This document shows positions 27,727 to 35,450 of a stretch of DNA of 64,000 nt, one piece after another. Position numbers and translations under genes: made by a program. The stretch is from UBA1127 sp034422455 (GTDB lineage: Bacteria; Chloroflexota; Dehalococcoidia; Lucifugimonadales; UBA1127). The number at the start of each line of letters is the position of its first letter. The stretch's first letter is position 1. The stretch lies in NCBI GenBank assembly GCA_034422455.1, contig DAOUJQ010000001.1:248001-312000 (forward strand), read 5' to 3'. The notes under the pieces were generated by a model. The model did not search any database. It saw only the letters and a program-made list of their open reading frames with translations, and had not been told where the DNA came from.

Positions 27727-28080
27727 TTATGAGAGGAGAGACTGCACTCTGCGCAGAACTTGCTCCAGTGTCCCAGGCTCTGCATGGGCAACGAACCGGG
27801 CTCTTCTGGCCTGCCAGTCGAGACTCTTGATCTGGTCCGCCAGGACAACTCCAGTAATGAGTCCACCGGCGGGGAGCTCGACCTCAAAGGGATATCCCTT
27901 GACTTGTGAGGTGACCGGACAAAACAGGGCCAAGCCTGATCTGCGGTTGTAGTATGTGGGACTCAGGGCGATGGCGGGCCTGCGCCCGGCCTGCTCACGC
28001 CCCGCCTGAGGGTCAAAACTGAGCCATACAATGTCGCCGAGGTCCGGAACATAGCTTGGTGACTGACGTTGCGTTACCAC
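27727..28080 (-). CDS. mazF: MazF/PemK-family toxin endoribonuclease
   Basis: A 117-residue protein with the MazF fold: PDLGDIVWLSFDPQAGREQAGRRPAIALSP at the N-terminus (the GD-x-V-W and G-x-E-Q-x-G-x-R-P active-site blocks) and CPVTSQVKGYPFEVELP. Such toxins cleave mRNA at short motifs. GTG 28080 overlaps the mazE stop by seven bases, so translation is coupled to the antitoxin. The R-P block and the Thr-Ser are intact, so an active enzyme is expected. The pair sits between ftsZ and a HAD gene. Confidence 0.92.
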   Translation of the reverse strand: MVTQRQSPSYVPDLGDIVWLSFDPQAGREQAGRRPAIALSPTYYNRRSGLALFCPVTSQVKGYPFEVELPAGGLITGVVLADQIKSLDWQARRARFVAHAEPGTLEQVLRRVQSLLS

Positions 28081-28313
28081 ACCTCTTTGCCCCGGGGAGG
28101 ACCCCAGTCAACTTCCTCGTGCCGGTTTTCAGGCGTGATTTGATCAACCAAGGCTTTCAAATCGTAGGTGTGCTTGCGCAAGGTGGACCCATCGTTCGTC
28201 GTTTCAATATCGATTGCCGCACCGTCGCAGAGGCCCATTTGCTCGGCGACGTCTTCCGGGATGCGTACGGCCAAACCGCCGTCGATCGTGCAGACGTGGA
28301 GTTTCGCAATCAT
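28074..28313 (-). CDS. mazE: MazE-like antitoxin (AbrB/SpoVT fold)
   Basis: A 79-residue antitoxin. The N-terminal half is the swapped-hairpin DNA-binding fold (IAKLHVCTIDGGLAVRIPEDVAEQMGLCDGAAIDIE), and the C-terminal tail is acidic and probably wraps the toxin (YDLKALVDQITPENRHEEVDWGPP). ATG 28313 has GGAGGTGCCGCG upstream; the frame is open further but lacks a site. It is co-transcribed and overlapping with mazF. Autorepression of the operon is typical of the family. Confidence 0.92.
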   Translation of the reverse strand: MIAKLHVCTIDGGLAVRIPEDVAEQMGLCDGAAIDIETTNDGSTLRKHTYDLKALVDQITPENRHEEVDWGPPRGKEVW

Positions 28314-28405
28314 CGCGGCACCTCCGGTGACATCGTACCACATTCCAAGGGACTCTCCGGGAAGCGGTCAGCCGTAAACGCTCCGCCTCTGACCGTACCC
28401 TCGAC

Positions 28406-29092
28406 CTACTCCCGTCTCTCCGCCATGGGCACGATCTCGGCAAGCGACTTGTCCGCCATCGAATCCAGCGTGAGGTCTGCGCCAGCGTCGCCCATGAGAC
28501 GAGTGACGCCGTTGGGAATAGCAACGGCGAAGACGCCGGCGTTGCGGGCAGCCTGGACGCCCCGTGGCGAGTCTTCTAGCGCAATAGCCTCTTCCGCGGC
28601 GACGCCCAGATCGCGCATTGCGGCGAGGTACACAGCGGGGTCGGGCTTGCCGACGAGCACGTCGGCGTCGTCGCGGCACCGGACAGCGTCGAAGTGGCGG
28701 ATGAGGCCAAGGCGCTCCAGATGGCCGGCGACCCACTGCCGGGGAGAGCTTGAAGCGACGGCCAGCCGCAATCCCGCCTCATGGGCCTCGGCGATGCGTT
28801 CCTCAACTCCAGGCAGAATCGGCTGCGCTTCAACCATCGCGACGTGTATCGCGCGCCGCCGGGCCCTGAGGCCCTCGGCGTCCAGCGCATGGCCAACGAG
28901 CCGCTCCAGGTGCTCCGTGGTGCCGCCGGACTCGCCCCGGCCGACGAACTGGGCCCACCAGTCCATGGTCAGTTCCTGGCCGTGCTCCCTGAATATCTCC
29001 TGCCAGCTCTGCAGGGCAGGGGTCTCCGTGTCCACGATGAGTCCGTCGAAGTCGAAGATGACGGCGCGGATCATGCGGGCCGCCGTTGGCAT
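28406..29092 (-). CDS. HAD-family phosphatase, beta-phosphoglucomutase-like
   Basis: A 228-residue haloacid dehalogenase-fold hydrolase. Motif I is FDFDGLIVDTE (nucleophile and general acid Asp), motif II VASSSPR, motif III GKPDPAVY and motif IV ALEDSPRGVQAA. A helical cap follows motif I. This subgroup contains beta-phosphoglucomutases, sugar phosphatases and phosphoglycolate phosphatases; the substrate is not determined. The start may be ATG 29092 or ATG 29074. It follows fumC by 18 bases on the same strand. Confidence 0.92.
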   Translation of the reverse strand: MPTAARMIRAVIFDFDGLIVDTETPALQSWQEIFREHGQELTMDWWAQFVGRGESGGTTEHLERLVGHALDAEGLRARRRAIHVAMVEAQPILPGVEERIAEAHEAGLRLAVASSSPRQWVAGHLERLGLIRHFDAVRCRDDADVLVGKPDPAVYLAAMRDLGVAAEEAIALEDSPRGVQAARNAGVFAVAIPNGVTRLMGDAGADLTLDSMADKSLAEIVPMAERRE

Positions 29093-29110
29093 AGTACGTG
29101 AGGCACGCCG

Positions 29111-30529
29111 CTACCCGCCGCCGCCGGCGCTCTTGCCGAGGCCGGGCTCCGTCATCTCGTCGGGCTTCAGCAGCGTGTCGAGCTCCTCGTCAGAGAGCCC
29201 CGACTGCTCGCGCGCGACCTCGCGAATGGTGCGGCCGTCGCTGGCGGCGGTCTTCGCGATTGCGGCTGCCTTGTCGTAGCCGATGGCCGGGGCGAGCGCG
29301 GTGCCGAGCATCAGCCCCTTCTCGACAAGGTCCGGGCCGGCGGACGTCGCGACGAGGCCGGTGACGCACTGCCGCGAGAAGTTGCGCGCCGACGACGCAA
29401 GCAGCGAGGTGGCCTGCAGGATGTTGTGCGCCGCGACGGGGAACATCATGTTCAGCTCGAAGTAGCCGCCCTGGCCTGCGACCGCGACCGCGGCGTCGTT
29501 GCCGATGACCTGCGCGACCACCTGAATGACCGACTCGGTGATGACGGGGTTCACCTTGCCTGGCATGATGGAGCTTCCCGGCTGCACCTCCGGCAGCATG
29601 ATCTCGCCGATGCCCGCGCGGGGGCCGGAGCCCAGCCAGCGGATGTCGTTGGCGATCTTGTAGAGGCTGATGGCGATGGTCCGGAGCGTTGCGCTCGCCT
29701 CTACCACGGAGTCCAGCGTGTTCTGTGCCTGGAAGTGGTTCTCGGTCTCACGCACCTCGACGCCGAGCTTCTGCGAGAGGATGGCGCAGACGTTGGCGGA
29801 GAACTCCGGGTGAGCGTTGACGCCGGTGCCGACGGCGGTGCCGCCCAGCGCAACCTCGGACAGCTCGGCAGCGGCGTGCTCCAGCCGCCGGACGGCGCGC
29901 TCGGCTTGGCCGGCGTAGCCGCGGAACTCCTGGCCGAGCCGGACGGGGGTGGCGTCCTGCAGGTGCGTCCTGCCCGTCTTGACGATGGGCCAGAACTCCC
30001 TGGCCTTGGCCTCCAACGCCGCCTGCAGCTCCTGCAGCGCGGGCGCCAGGTCCTCCTTGATGGCGGCCAACGCCGCGATGTGTATGGCTGTCGGGATGAC
30101 GTCGTTGGAGGACTGGCACATGTTGACGTGGTCGTTGGGGTGCACGAGCCGGTCGCCGCGATCGCCGCCGAGGAGCTCCGTGGCGCGGTTGGCGATGACC
30201 TCGTTGGCGTTGGTGTTGGTGGAGGTGCCGGAGCCGGTCTGGAAGATGTCGAGCACAAAGTGGTCGTCGAGGTCGCCGTCGATGACCTCCTGCACGGCGG
30301 CATCGATGGCGCGGCCCAGGGCGGAGTCCAGCAGGCCGAGCTTCACGTTGGTCTGCGCAGCGGCTTGCTTGATCAGCCCCAAGGCTCGAATGAAGCCCCG
30401 GGAGAACCGGAGGTCGCTGATGGGGAAGTTCAGGACTGCCCGCATGGTTGAAGCGCCGTAGTACGCGTCCTCCGGGACCTCCATCTCGCCCATGGAGTCG
30501 CGTTCGATGCGCGTCTTTGCTGTGCTCAC
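29111..30529 (-). CDS. fumC: Class II fumarate hydratase
   Basis: A 472-residue TCA-cycle enzyme interconverting fumarate and malate without a metal cluster. Marks are RIERDSMGEMEVPEDAYYGAST at the N-terminus, SSNDVIPTA, the TGRTHLQDATPV block, and the superfamily signature GSSIMPGKVNP near residues 317-327 with the catalytic Ser loop. GTG 30529 has AAAGGAG eight bases upstream and is preferred over an upstream in-frame ATG at 30586 that lies in the untranslated leader. Confidence 0.96.
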   Translation of the reverse strand: MSTAKTRIERDSMGEMEVPEDAYYGASTMRAVLNFPISDLRFSRGFIRALGLIKQAAAQTNVKLGLLDSALGRAIDAAVQEVIDGDLDDHFVLDIFQTGSGTSTNTNANEVIANRATELLGGDRGDRLVHPNDHVNMCQSSNDVIPTAIHIAALAAIKEDLAPALQELQAALEAKAREFWPIVKTGRTHLQDATPVRLGQEFRGYAGQAERAVRRLEHAAAELSEVALGGTAVGTGVNAHPEFSANVCAILSQKLGVEVRETENHFQAQNTLDSVVEASATLRTIAISLYKIANDIRWLGSGPRAGIGEIMLPEVQPGSSIMPGKVNPVITESVIQVVAQVIGNDAAVAVAGQGGYFELNMMFPVAAHNILQATSLLASSARNFSRQCVTGLVATSAGPDLVEKGLMLGTALAPAIGYDKAAAIAKTAASDGRTIREVAREQSGLSDEELDTLLKPDEMTEPGLGKSAGGGG

Positions 30530-30588
30530 GGTCGTTGCTCCTTTGGCGTAGTGCGCAGGTGTAGCCCCTGGGTGGATTCGGCGCATTC

Positions 30589-30617
30589 ATTCTACCCGCT
30601 GCCGATGTGCGTGGAAA
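30589..30617 (-). promoter_or_regulatory. Promoter of fumC
   Basis: On the minus strand TTTCCA (30617-30612), a 17-base spacer and TAGAAT (30594-30589). The -10 is strong and the -35 moderate; the leader is about 55 bases. Confidence 0.55.
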
Positions 30618-30652
30618 GCGAGGCGACCGGGACCCCGGCGAGGCCCGGACGC

Positions 30653-30682
30653 TTGCCGGGGTCAGCGGGGAAAGGGTAAGAT
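30653..30682 (+). promoter_or_regulatory. Possible promoter of the tRNA cluster
   Basis: TTGCCG (30653-30658), an 18-base spacer and TAAGAT (30677-30682), about 70 bases upstream of tRNA-Leu. Both boxes are moderate matches. Confidence 0.4.
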
Positions 30683-30757
30683 GGACTAGGCGAGGGCAGG
30701 GGCCTCCAACTGCATTCGCGGCTGTGCGGATGAAGGCGGAGCCTCCGCCTCACTGAT

Positions 30758-30843
30758 GCCGAAGTGGCGGAACGGTAGACGCGCTACGTTCAGGGCGTAG
30801 TGGGCAGCAGCCCGTGTGGGTTCAAATCCCTCCTTCGGCACCA
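30758..30843 (+). tRNA. tRNA-Leu (CAG)
   Basis: The acceptor GCCGAAG/CTTCGGC, anticodon loop TTCAGGG (anticodon CAG) and long variable arm (GGGC/GCCC) define a type II leucine tRNA. CCA is encoded. The T stem GTGGG/CCCTC contains one T-T mismatch. Confidence 0.93.
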
Positions 30844-30850
30844 CAACCGT

Positions 30851-30927
30851 GCGCTTGTAGCTCAGCAGGATAGAGCGCAGCCCTGCGGAGGCTGAGGCCG
30901 TGGGTTCGAATCCCGCCAAGCGCGCCA
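30851..30927 (+). tRNA. tRNA-Arg (GCG)
   Basis: The cloverleaf is complete: acceptor GCGCTTG/CAAGCGC, D stem GCTC/GAGC, anticodon stem CAGCC/GGCTG around CTGCGGA, T arm GTGGG-TTCGAAT-CCCGC, encoded CCA. The anticodon GCG reads CGC and CGU arginine codons. A20 in the D loop and C35 agree with arginine identity. Confidence 0.92.
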
Positions 30928-30945
30928 CCCCCTCTCTTCCCGAAC

Positions 30946-31022
30946 GGGCGGCTAGCTCAGTTGGTTAGAGCACTTGCTTTACACGCAAGGGGTCATAGGT
31001 TCGAGTCCTGTGCCGCCCACCA
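30946..31022 (+). tRNA. tRNA-Val (TAC)
   Basis: Acceptor GGGCGGC/GCCGCCC, anticodon stem CTTGC/GCAAG with loop TTTACAC (anticodon TAC), a standard T arm and encoded CCA. It is the last of three clustered tRNA genes. Confidence 0.95.
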
Positions 31023-31174
31023 TTTTCCGACCAAGTGAGATTGAAGTCATAACCCTGCCCCACCATCTACGTAAGCCTGGAGCCGGTAGCAGCGAGGTGG
31101 CTTCATGAGATAGCTTTCCGGCGGATAGAGCCCGTTGGTCTCCAGATCGAGAGAACGTCGAAGACCCTGTCGCA

Positions 31175-32911
31175 CTACTTGTCCACGCGGCAACTGACAA
31201 TGTCCAAGCCGTAGTATTTGCGGTGGTGTACCGATGACGCGTAGTGGCGCAGGATGCGGACAGACAATTGGTGTTCGTCTTCCAGCGCCTGGTCCTGGCC
31301 CAGATAGGCCATGCGATTCTCGATATTTCCCTGGATGGCGTCGTCCGAAGCGACCACGATCTCAAGCTCGGCCGAGCCGCTGTCGGGACGAATTGTGGCG
31401 GCCAACCTGCGCTTCTGGTCGACGGGACCGTCTTTCTCTTCATTGAGCAGGCTCAAGATGACCTCTTCTCCTACCAGGCGCAGCCGGTTTCCTCCTTCCT
31501 CCGTCCAGGAATGTCTGTCGGCGAACTGGCAGAGAAAATCGTCAACGGCAGGCAGGGAAGACTCGGACAAGTCAATCCGCAGCTTCTTGGCGCGAAACCC
31601 CGACAATTCCGTGAATGCGGTCATGCCTACGGCCGCCATGCCACCGATTACAATGGCATTGCCGACCAGATCAATGGTTATCCCTTCGAAGAATCCGCTG
31701 AAAGTCCCCGCGGACAGGCCCAATACCATGGAAACACCGGTGATGGTAGCCTTCTTCTGGTCAAACTGGCCGGTGAAGACCGTCTTCGCACCCTCGACAA
31801 AAAGCATGCCGAAGATGATGACGTACACCGCGCTAACCACCGGGCTGGGAATGGCGACCAATATGGCGAGCAACTTTGAAAACGAGGCGACTAGTATGGT
31901 CAACAGTCCCAGGTATATCCCGACACTCCTGGCGGCCACGCCGGTGAAGCCAATGTAGACCGCGGTGGACGCCCACGGCGCGGCAACAGGCAAGGTTCCC
32001 AGGAGTCCGGAAAGAAGGGTGCCTATTCCGAACACGTTCAGGCCGCCCTGCACTGTGCGGAAGTCGATGGCCGCTTGGTTCCGGTAAGAGGCGCGGTGAA
32101 TTACCGACAGGTCTGCCACCGCCTTCATGAAGGCGGTGAGATTCACAAACACGAAGACCGGAAGCAGGGTCCAGAAATCCGCGCTAAAGGTCAGATCCAG
32201 CCCGGGCCACCCGAAATCCGGTAAGCGCAGCCATGGAGTGCGGGCAATGATGTCGGCATCGTAGTAGCCCAGGGGCACGGCTACAGTCAGACCGACGACC
32301 ACCGTGGCCGGCAAGACCCAGATACGCCAGGCCAGCGCGCCTTGCAGGGATATCAGGACCCCGGCGGCCAGAGCAGCCATTCCCGGCGCCAGGAAGAGCA
32401 CTGTCGATTCGCCTTCCGGCGGAATAACCGCTCTGCTGATGATGAAGGGCAAGGCCGAAACCGCCACCAGCATTACCACTACTCCGCTCACCGTCTGTGT
32501 AAATACCCTGCGGAGGGAGGCGAGGCGCAGGGTCAAAACAGACTGGACCAGGGTGGAAACCACTATCAAGCTGGCCAGCAGACCAGGTCCGCCGACATGA
32601 AGCGCCAAGGCGCTGACGGCCAAGAACGGAACGTTGAAGTTTGAGACGATGAGGCGACCCGAACCCAGATGCCGCAGCCGGAGGGTCTGCAGGATCATGC
32701 CGGCGCCGGTGACTGCCAGCACGGTAAATGTCACCCATGACAGGTAGGCTTCGGACTCGCCGGATGCCCGCACCACCAGCGTCGCCAGCATGACGAGGCT
32801 GATGGTGTTGGGCATCAATATCTGTAAAGCCGAGGATATCGCCAGTAGCGGCGGACACTTCTCATCCGGTTCGTACTGGATTTCGTTTCGCCTCTGGGCT
32901 CTTCTGAACAT
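31175..32911 (-). CDS. NCS2-like permease with C-terminal ATPase-like domain
   Basis: A 578-residue protein. Residues about 20-430 form 12-14 hydrophobic helices in the layout of nucleobase/xanthine-uracil permeases, with FVFVNLTAFMKAVADLSVIH and SPVVSAVYVIIFGMLFVEGAK near expected substrate-site positions. Residues about 440-578 are a soluble extension: SSLPAVDDFLCQFADRHSWTE, then NRLRLVGEEVILSLLNEE, which resembles the N-box helix of GHKL/RsbW-type ATPases, and a final strand region. Such a fusion would link uptake to a regulatory ATPase. Clear G-boxes are not evident, so ATP binding is uncertain. It is divergent from the Cache lipoprotein. Confidence 0.75.
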   Translation of the reverse strand: MFRRAQRRNEIQYEPDEKCPPLLAISSALQILMPNTISLVMLATLVVRASGESEAYLSWVTFTVLAVTGAGMILQTLRLRHLGSGRLIVSNFNVPFLAVSALALHVGGPGLLASLIVVSTLVQSVLTLRLASLRRVFTQTVSGVVVMLVAVSALPFIISRAVIPPEGESTVLFLAPGMAALAAGVLISLQGALAWRIWVLPATVVVGLTVAVPLGYYDADIIARTPWLRLPDFGWPGLDLTFSADFWTLLPVFVFVNLTAFMKAVADLSVIHRASYRNQAAIDFRTVQGGLNVFGIGTLLSGLLGTLPVAAPWASTAVYIGFTGVAARSVGIYLGLLTILVASFSKLLAILVAIPSPVVSAVYVIIFGMLFVEGAKTVFTGQFDQKKATITGVSMVLGLSAGTFSGFFEGITIDLVGNAIVIGGMAAVGMTAFTELSGFRAKKLRIDLSESSLPAVDDFLCQFADRHSWTEEGGNRLRLVGEEVILSLLNEEKDGPVDQKRRLAATIRPDSGSAELEIVVASDDAIQGNIENRMAYLGQDQALEDEHQLSVRILRHYASSVHHRKYYGLDIVSCRVDK

Positions 32912-33310
32912 TTAGGTGAAACCCTTGTCACAACAGATGGCCGGGAAATCGCCGCTGCCCGCGAGCGGCCCTCCACAGTTTCGTCGATATCGGCGCGAGA
33001 TGTCATCGTATTGCCAGTCCCCACGCCATATGAGAGCTTCTGTTTTTCCTCTCTTCTCATTGACAGGCGCAGAGAGGCAGGGTTGGGGCTAAGCAGATTC
33101 GTCCTCGACTGGCTCCGCGGGATCAGCCTGCGAACAGTAAGCCACTCAATTATTGCAATTGAGATGATGTGTTGAAGCATCATATAGCATGATGCCCGTG
33201 GATGGATATAATCAGGTATTGTAGCCATACATGCTGAGTGAGTGTGTTTCTTTGCGAAAGGAACTTTTGCTACGATAAACTGTGTGCCGAGAACCGAGGG
33301 GGGATACCTC
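32912..33310. other. Divergent intergenic region with two palindromes
   Basis: No gene is seen. The right half is AT-rich. CTCAAT-N7-ATTGAG (33145-33163) and GCATCAT-ATAGC-ATGATGC (33177-33195) are perfect inverted repeats, and a perfect TATAAT stands at 33207-33212, about 100 bases before the lipoprotein start. These could be operators shared by the two divergent genes. Confidence 0.5.
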
Positions 33311-35074
33311 ATGTTGAGAACCAAACAAATGGGCAAGCCGCACGTGAACGGGACAGGATGGAAGTTCCAACTAGCACCAGCCGGCATGATTGCACGATTC
33401 CTGCTCTTGATCGTGGTTTCCTCGGCAGTCCTTTTGGCTGCCTGTGGCGACGACCCTTCCCCGACTCCGGCGCCCATTGACACCACAGCCCCGGAACCCC
33501 CCACGGAAGTAGTTGCACTGGACGACGACGCCATAACACGAGCCTTCGTCGCAGCGGCCATTGAATACTATGGTGAGAACGGTCTGGACGCCACAGTTGA
33601 GTTCTACAGGTCTCAGGCGGGCACAGAAAGCGGGCGGACGCTGATCCTTTTGGACAAAGACGAAAGCACGTTGCTTGTGTACCGCAACATCCCCGCTATA
33701 GAAGGCCAATTTGTTGGCCCTGGCTCACGATACTCCGCCTTCACTGAACTATTGGAAGTTGCCAGTGAAGAAGGCGTTTGGTCAATATCTCAGGGCATCA
33801 ATCCGGTCACCAGACAGGAAGAACCACGGCGAGTCCTCGTCGTACTTCACGACGGTCTGGTGTTCTCTGCCAGCCATTCGGCCTTGACGGAAGACGTAGC
33901 GGATTCTGTCAAGGAATACGTGGACAAGGCCATAGCCAAATATGACGACGACGGTCTCGACGCTGTCATCTCCCACTACAACGGCCAAGCGAGCCTGGAC
34001 GGACAGCTCTATCTGTTCCTCATCGGCGCAGATGACCTCTACCTGGCCCATCCAATCTTTCCTCACCTCATCGGCACCGACATCAAGAATGTGGTCGGCT
34101 CCGACGGTCAGGAGCTGGGTAAGGAGATAGCTCAAGCCACCGATGAAGGCGTATGGGTGGAATACCTGTGGCCCCATCCCGTTTCACGGAAGGAACAGCA
34201 GAAGGTCACCTGGGCCATCCGTCACGACGGGCTGATATTCGCCTCCGGCTATTACGCGGGCGAGCCCGAGACGGGCCCTCCCGCCTGGCGTGACGCCGAC
34301 CCGAGGGACTACACGGTCCAGTACGTGAACCAGGCCGTAGAACGATACGAGCGTGAAGGCTTGGAGTCCATGCTCAACTACTACAACAGCGTTGCCAGCT
34401 TCGAGGGCGAATGGTATCTCTTCGCTACCGACGACAACGACATATATCACGTCCATCCGCTGATTTCACGGCTGATAGGGACGGACATCAAGGACGTGGT
34501 AGGTTCCGACGGCTACGAGTTGGGCAAGGAGCTGGCCAAGGCTACCGACGGCGCCGAAGGGGTCTGGGTCGAATACCTGTGGCCGCATCCAGTGACACTG
34601 AAGGAAGTCCCCAAAGTTGGCTACGCCGTGCGCCACGACGGAATGCTCTTCGCCTCCGGCTACTACGTGCGAGTTGAAGACCCCGCGGCCCGGACCGCCG
34701 CATATGTGCAGGAGGCCATCGAATACTACAAGAGCAATGGACTGGAGGCCACGGTCGAGTGGTACAACAGCGAGGAAAGCCTCGACGGCCAATGGGGATT
34801 GACCCTGGCCGACGAGAACGACATTCTCCGCGTCGCTCCGCTTGCCAACCACCTTGTAGGCACCAACTTGCAGGACCTTGCCAGGTTCAGCAGTCGGAAT
34901 ATTGGTCAAGAGATGGCGGCGGCTACAGAGGAAGGAATCTGGATTAACTACATCTTCCCCAACGTCAGGTCCTCGGAGACCTTGTACGCGCATACATGGG
35001 CCGTGCGCTATGACGGGCTGATCTTCATGTCGCGCTACTACGACGACCAACCTGAAGTTTCCGATGCGAATTAG
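33311..35074 (+). CDS. Lipoprotein with four tandem Cache-like domains
   Basis: A 587-residue secreted lipoprotein (lipobox LLAA-C45 after an unusually long 25-residue N-region). A Pro-rich linker leads to four repeats at about residues 75-195, 200-325, 340-460 and 465-575. Each has an EYY or HYN start helix, a VHPLISRLIGTDIK-like block, and GVWVEYLWPHP followed by RHDGLIFASGYY. This is the pattern of single Cache (type 2) sensor domains. Cache domains usually sit outside chemoreceptors or histidine kinases; here no signalling domain is present. The first repeat is the most diverged. The ATG at 33311 has GGGGGGA upstream; a later ATG at 33386 would remove the long N-region. Confidence 0.8.
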   Translation: MLRTKQMGKPHVNGTGWKFQLAPAGMIARFLLLIVVSSAVLLAACGDDPSPTPAPIDTTAPEPPTEVVALDDDAITRAFVAAAIEYYGENGLDATVEFYRSQAGTESGRTLILLDKDESTLLVYRNIPAIEGQFVGPGSRYSAFTELLEVASEEGVWSISQGINPVTRQEEPRRVLVVLHDGLVFSASHSALTEDVADSVKEYVDKAIAKYDDDGLDAVISHYNGQASLDGQLYLFLIGADDLYLAHPIFPHLIGTDIKNVVGSDGQELGKEIAQATDEGVWVEYLWPHPVSRKEQQKVTWAIRHDGLIFASGYYAGEPETGPPAWRDADPRDYTVQYVNQAVERYEREGLESMLNYYNSVASFEGEWYLFATDDNDIYHVHPLISRLIGTDIKDVVGSDGYELGKELAKATDGAEGVWVEYLWPHPVTLKEVPKVGYAVRHDGMLFASGYYVRVEDPAARTAAYVQEAIEYYKSNGLEATVEWYNSEESLDGQWGLTLADENDILRVAPLANHLVGTNLQDLARFSSRNIGQEMAAATEEGIWINYIFPNVRSSETLYAHTWAVRYDGLIFMSRYYDDQPEVSDAN

Positions 35075-35450
35075 GGGAAGTAAAACCAGGACTTCTTTCC
35101 GTGTCCGGTGAACTTGGCGGTGCAGGGAGGTGTGCGCATTGGCTCTCCCAAGCCGCTCCCGGCCTTCCCCTCCGCATCATAGGTTCGCGCTGCGGAAAGG
35201 CGGTTCAGTCTGGAGCGGAATGGACGAGCTTCCAATTCCTTACAGTGGGGCCTCCGAGCGAAAAGTTCGCAATACAGTTACACGTCGGCCCACCAAACTT
35301 GACGAATTCAGAAATCGTTTAGATCGGATTCGCGTTGGCCCTGTAACCCTGCTTCTTCCCAAGAACTTCCGGCGGCGTTCGACCGTCCAGCAGGACCAAC
35401 CGTTGCCCGCACTGCAGCGCTGCCCTGCGCGTGCGCAGGCAACTCGGCTC
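35075..35450. other. Intergenic region without visible feature
   Basis: I see no protein-like frame, strong hairpin or repeat in this 376-base gap between the Cache lipoprotein and the WD40 gene. Composition is mixed and slightly less GC-rich than the genes. A decayed gene remnant is possible but not supported. Confidence 0.5.

Noticed and set aside
30998..31022. Integration site (att) at the 3' end of tRNA-Val for an island at 31-38 kb
   Set aside because: No integrase gene is present and I found no matching direct repeat of the tRNA end downstream.
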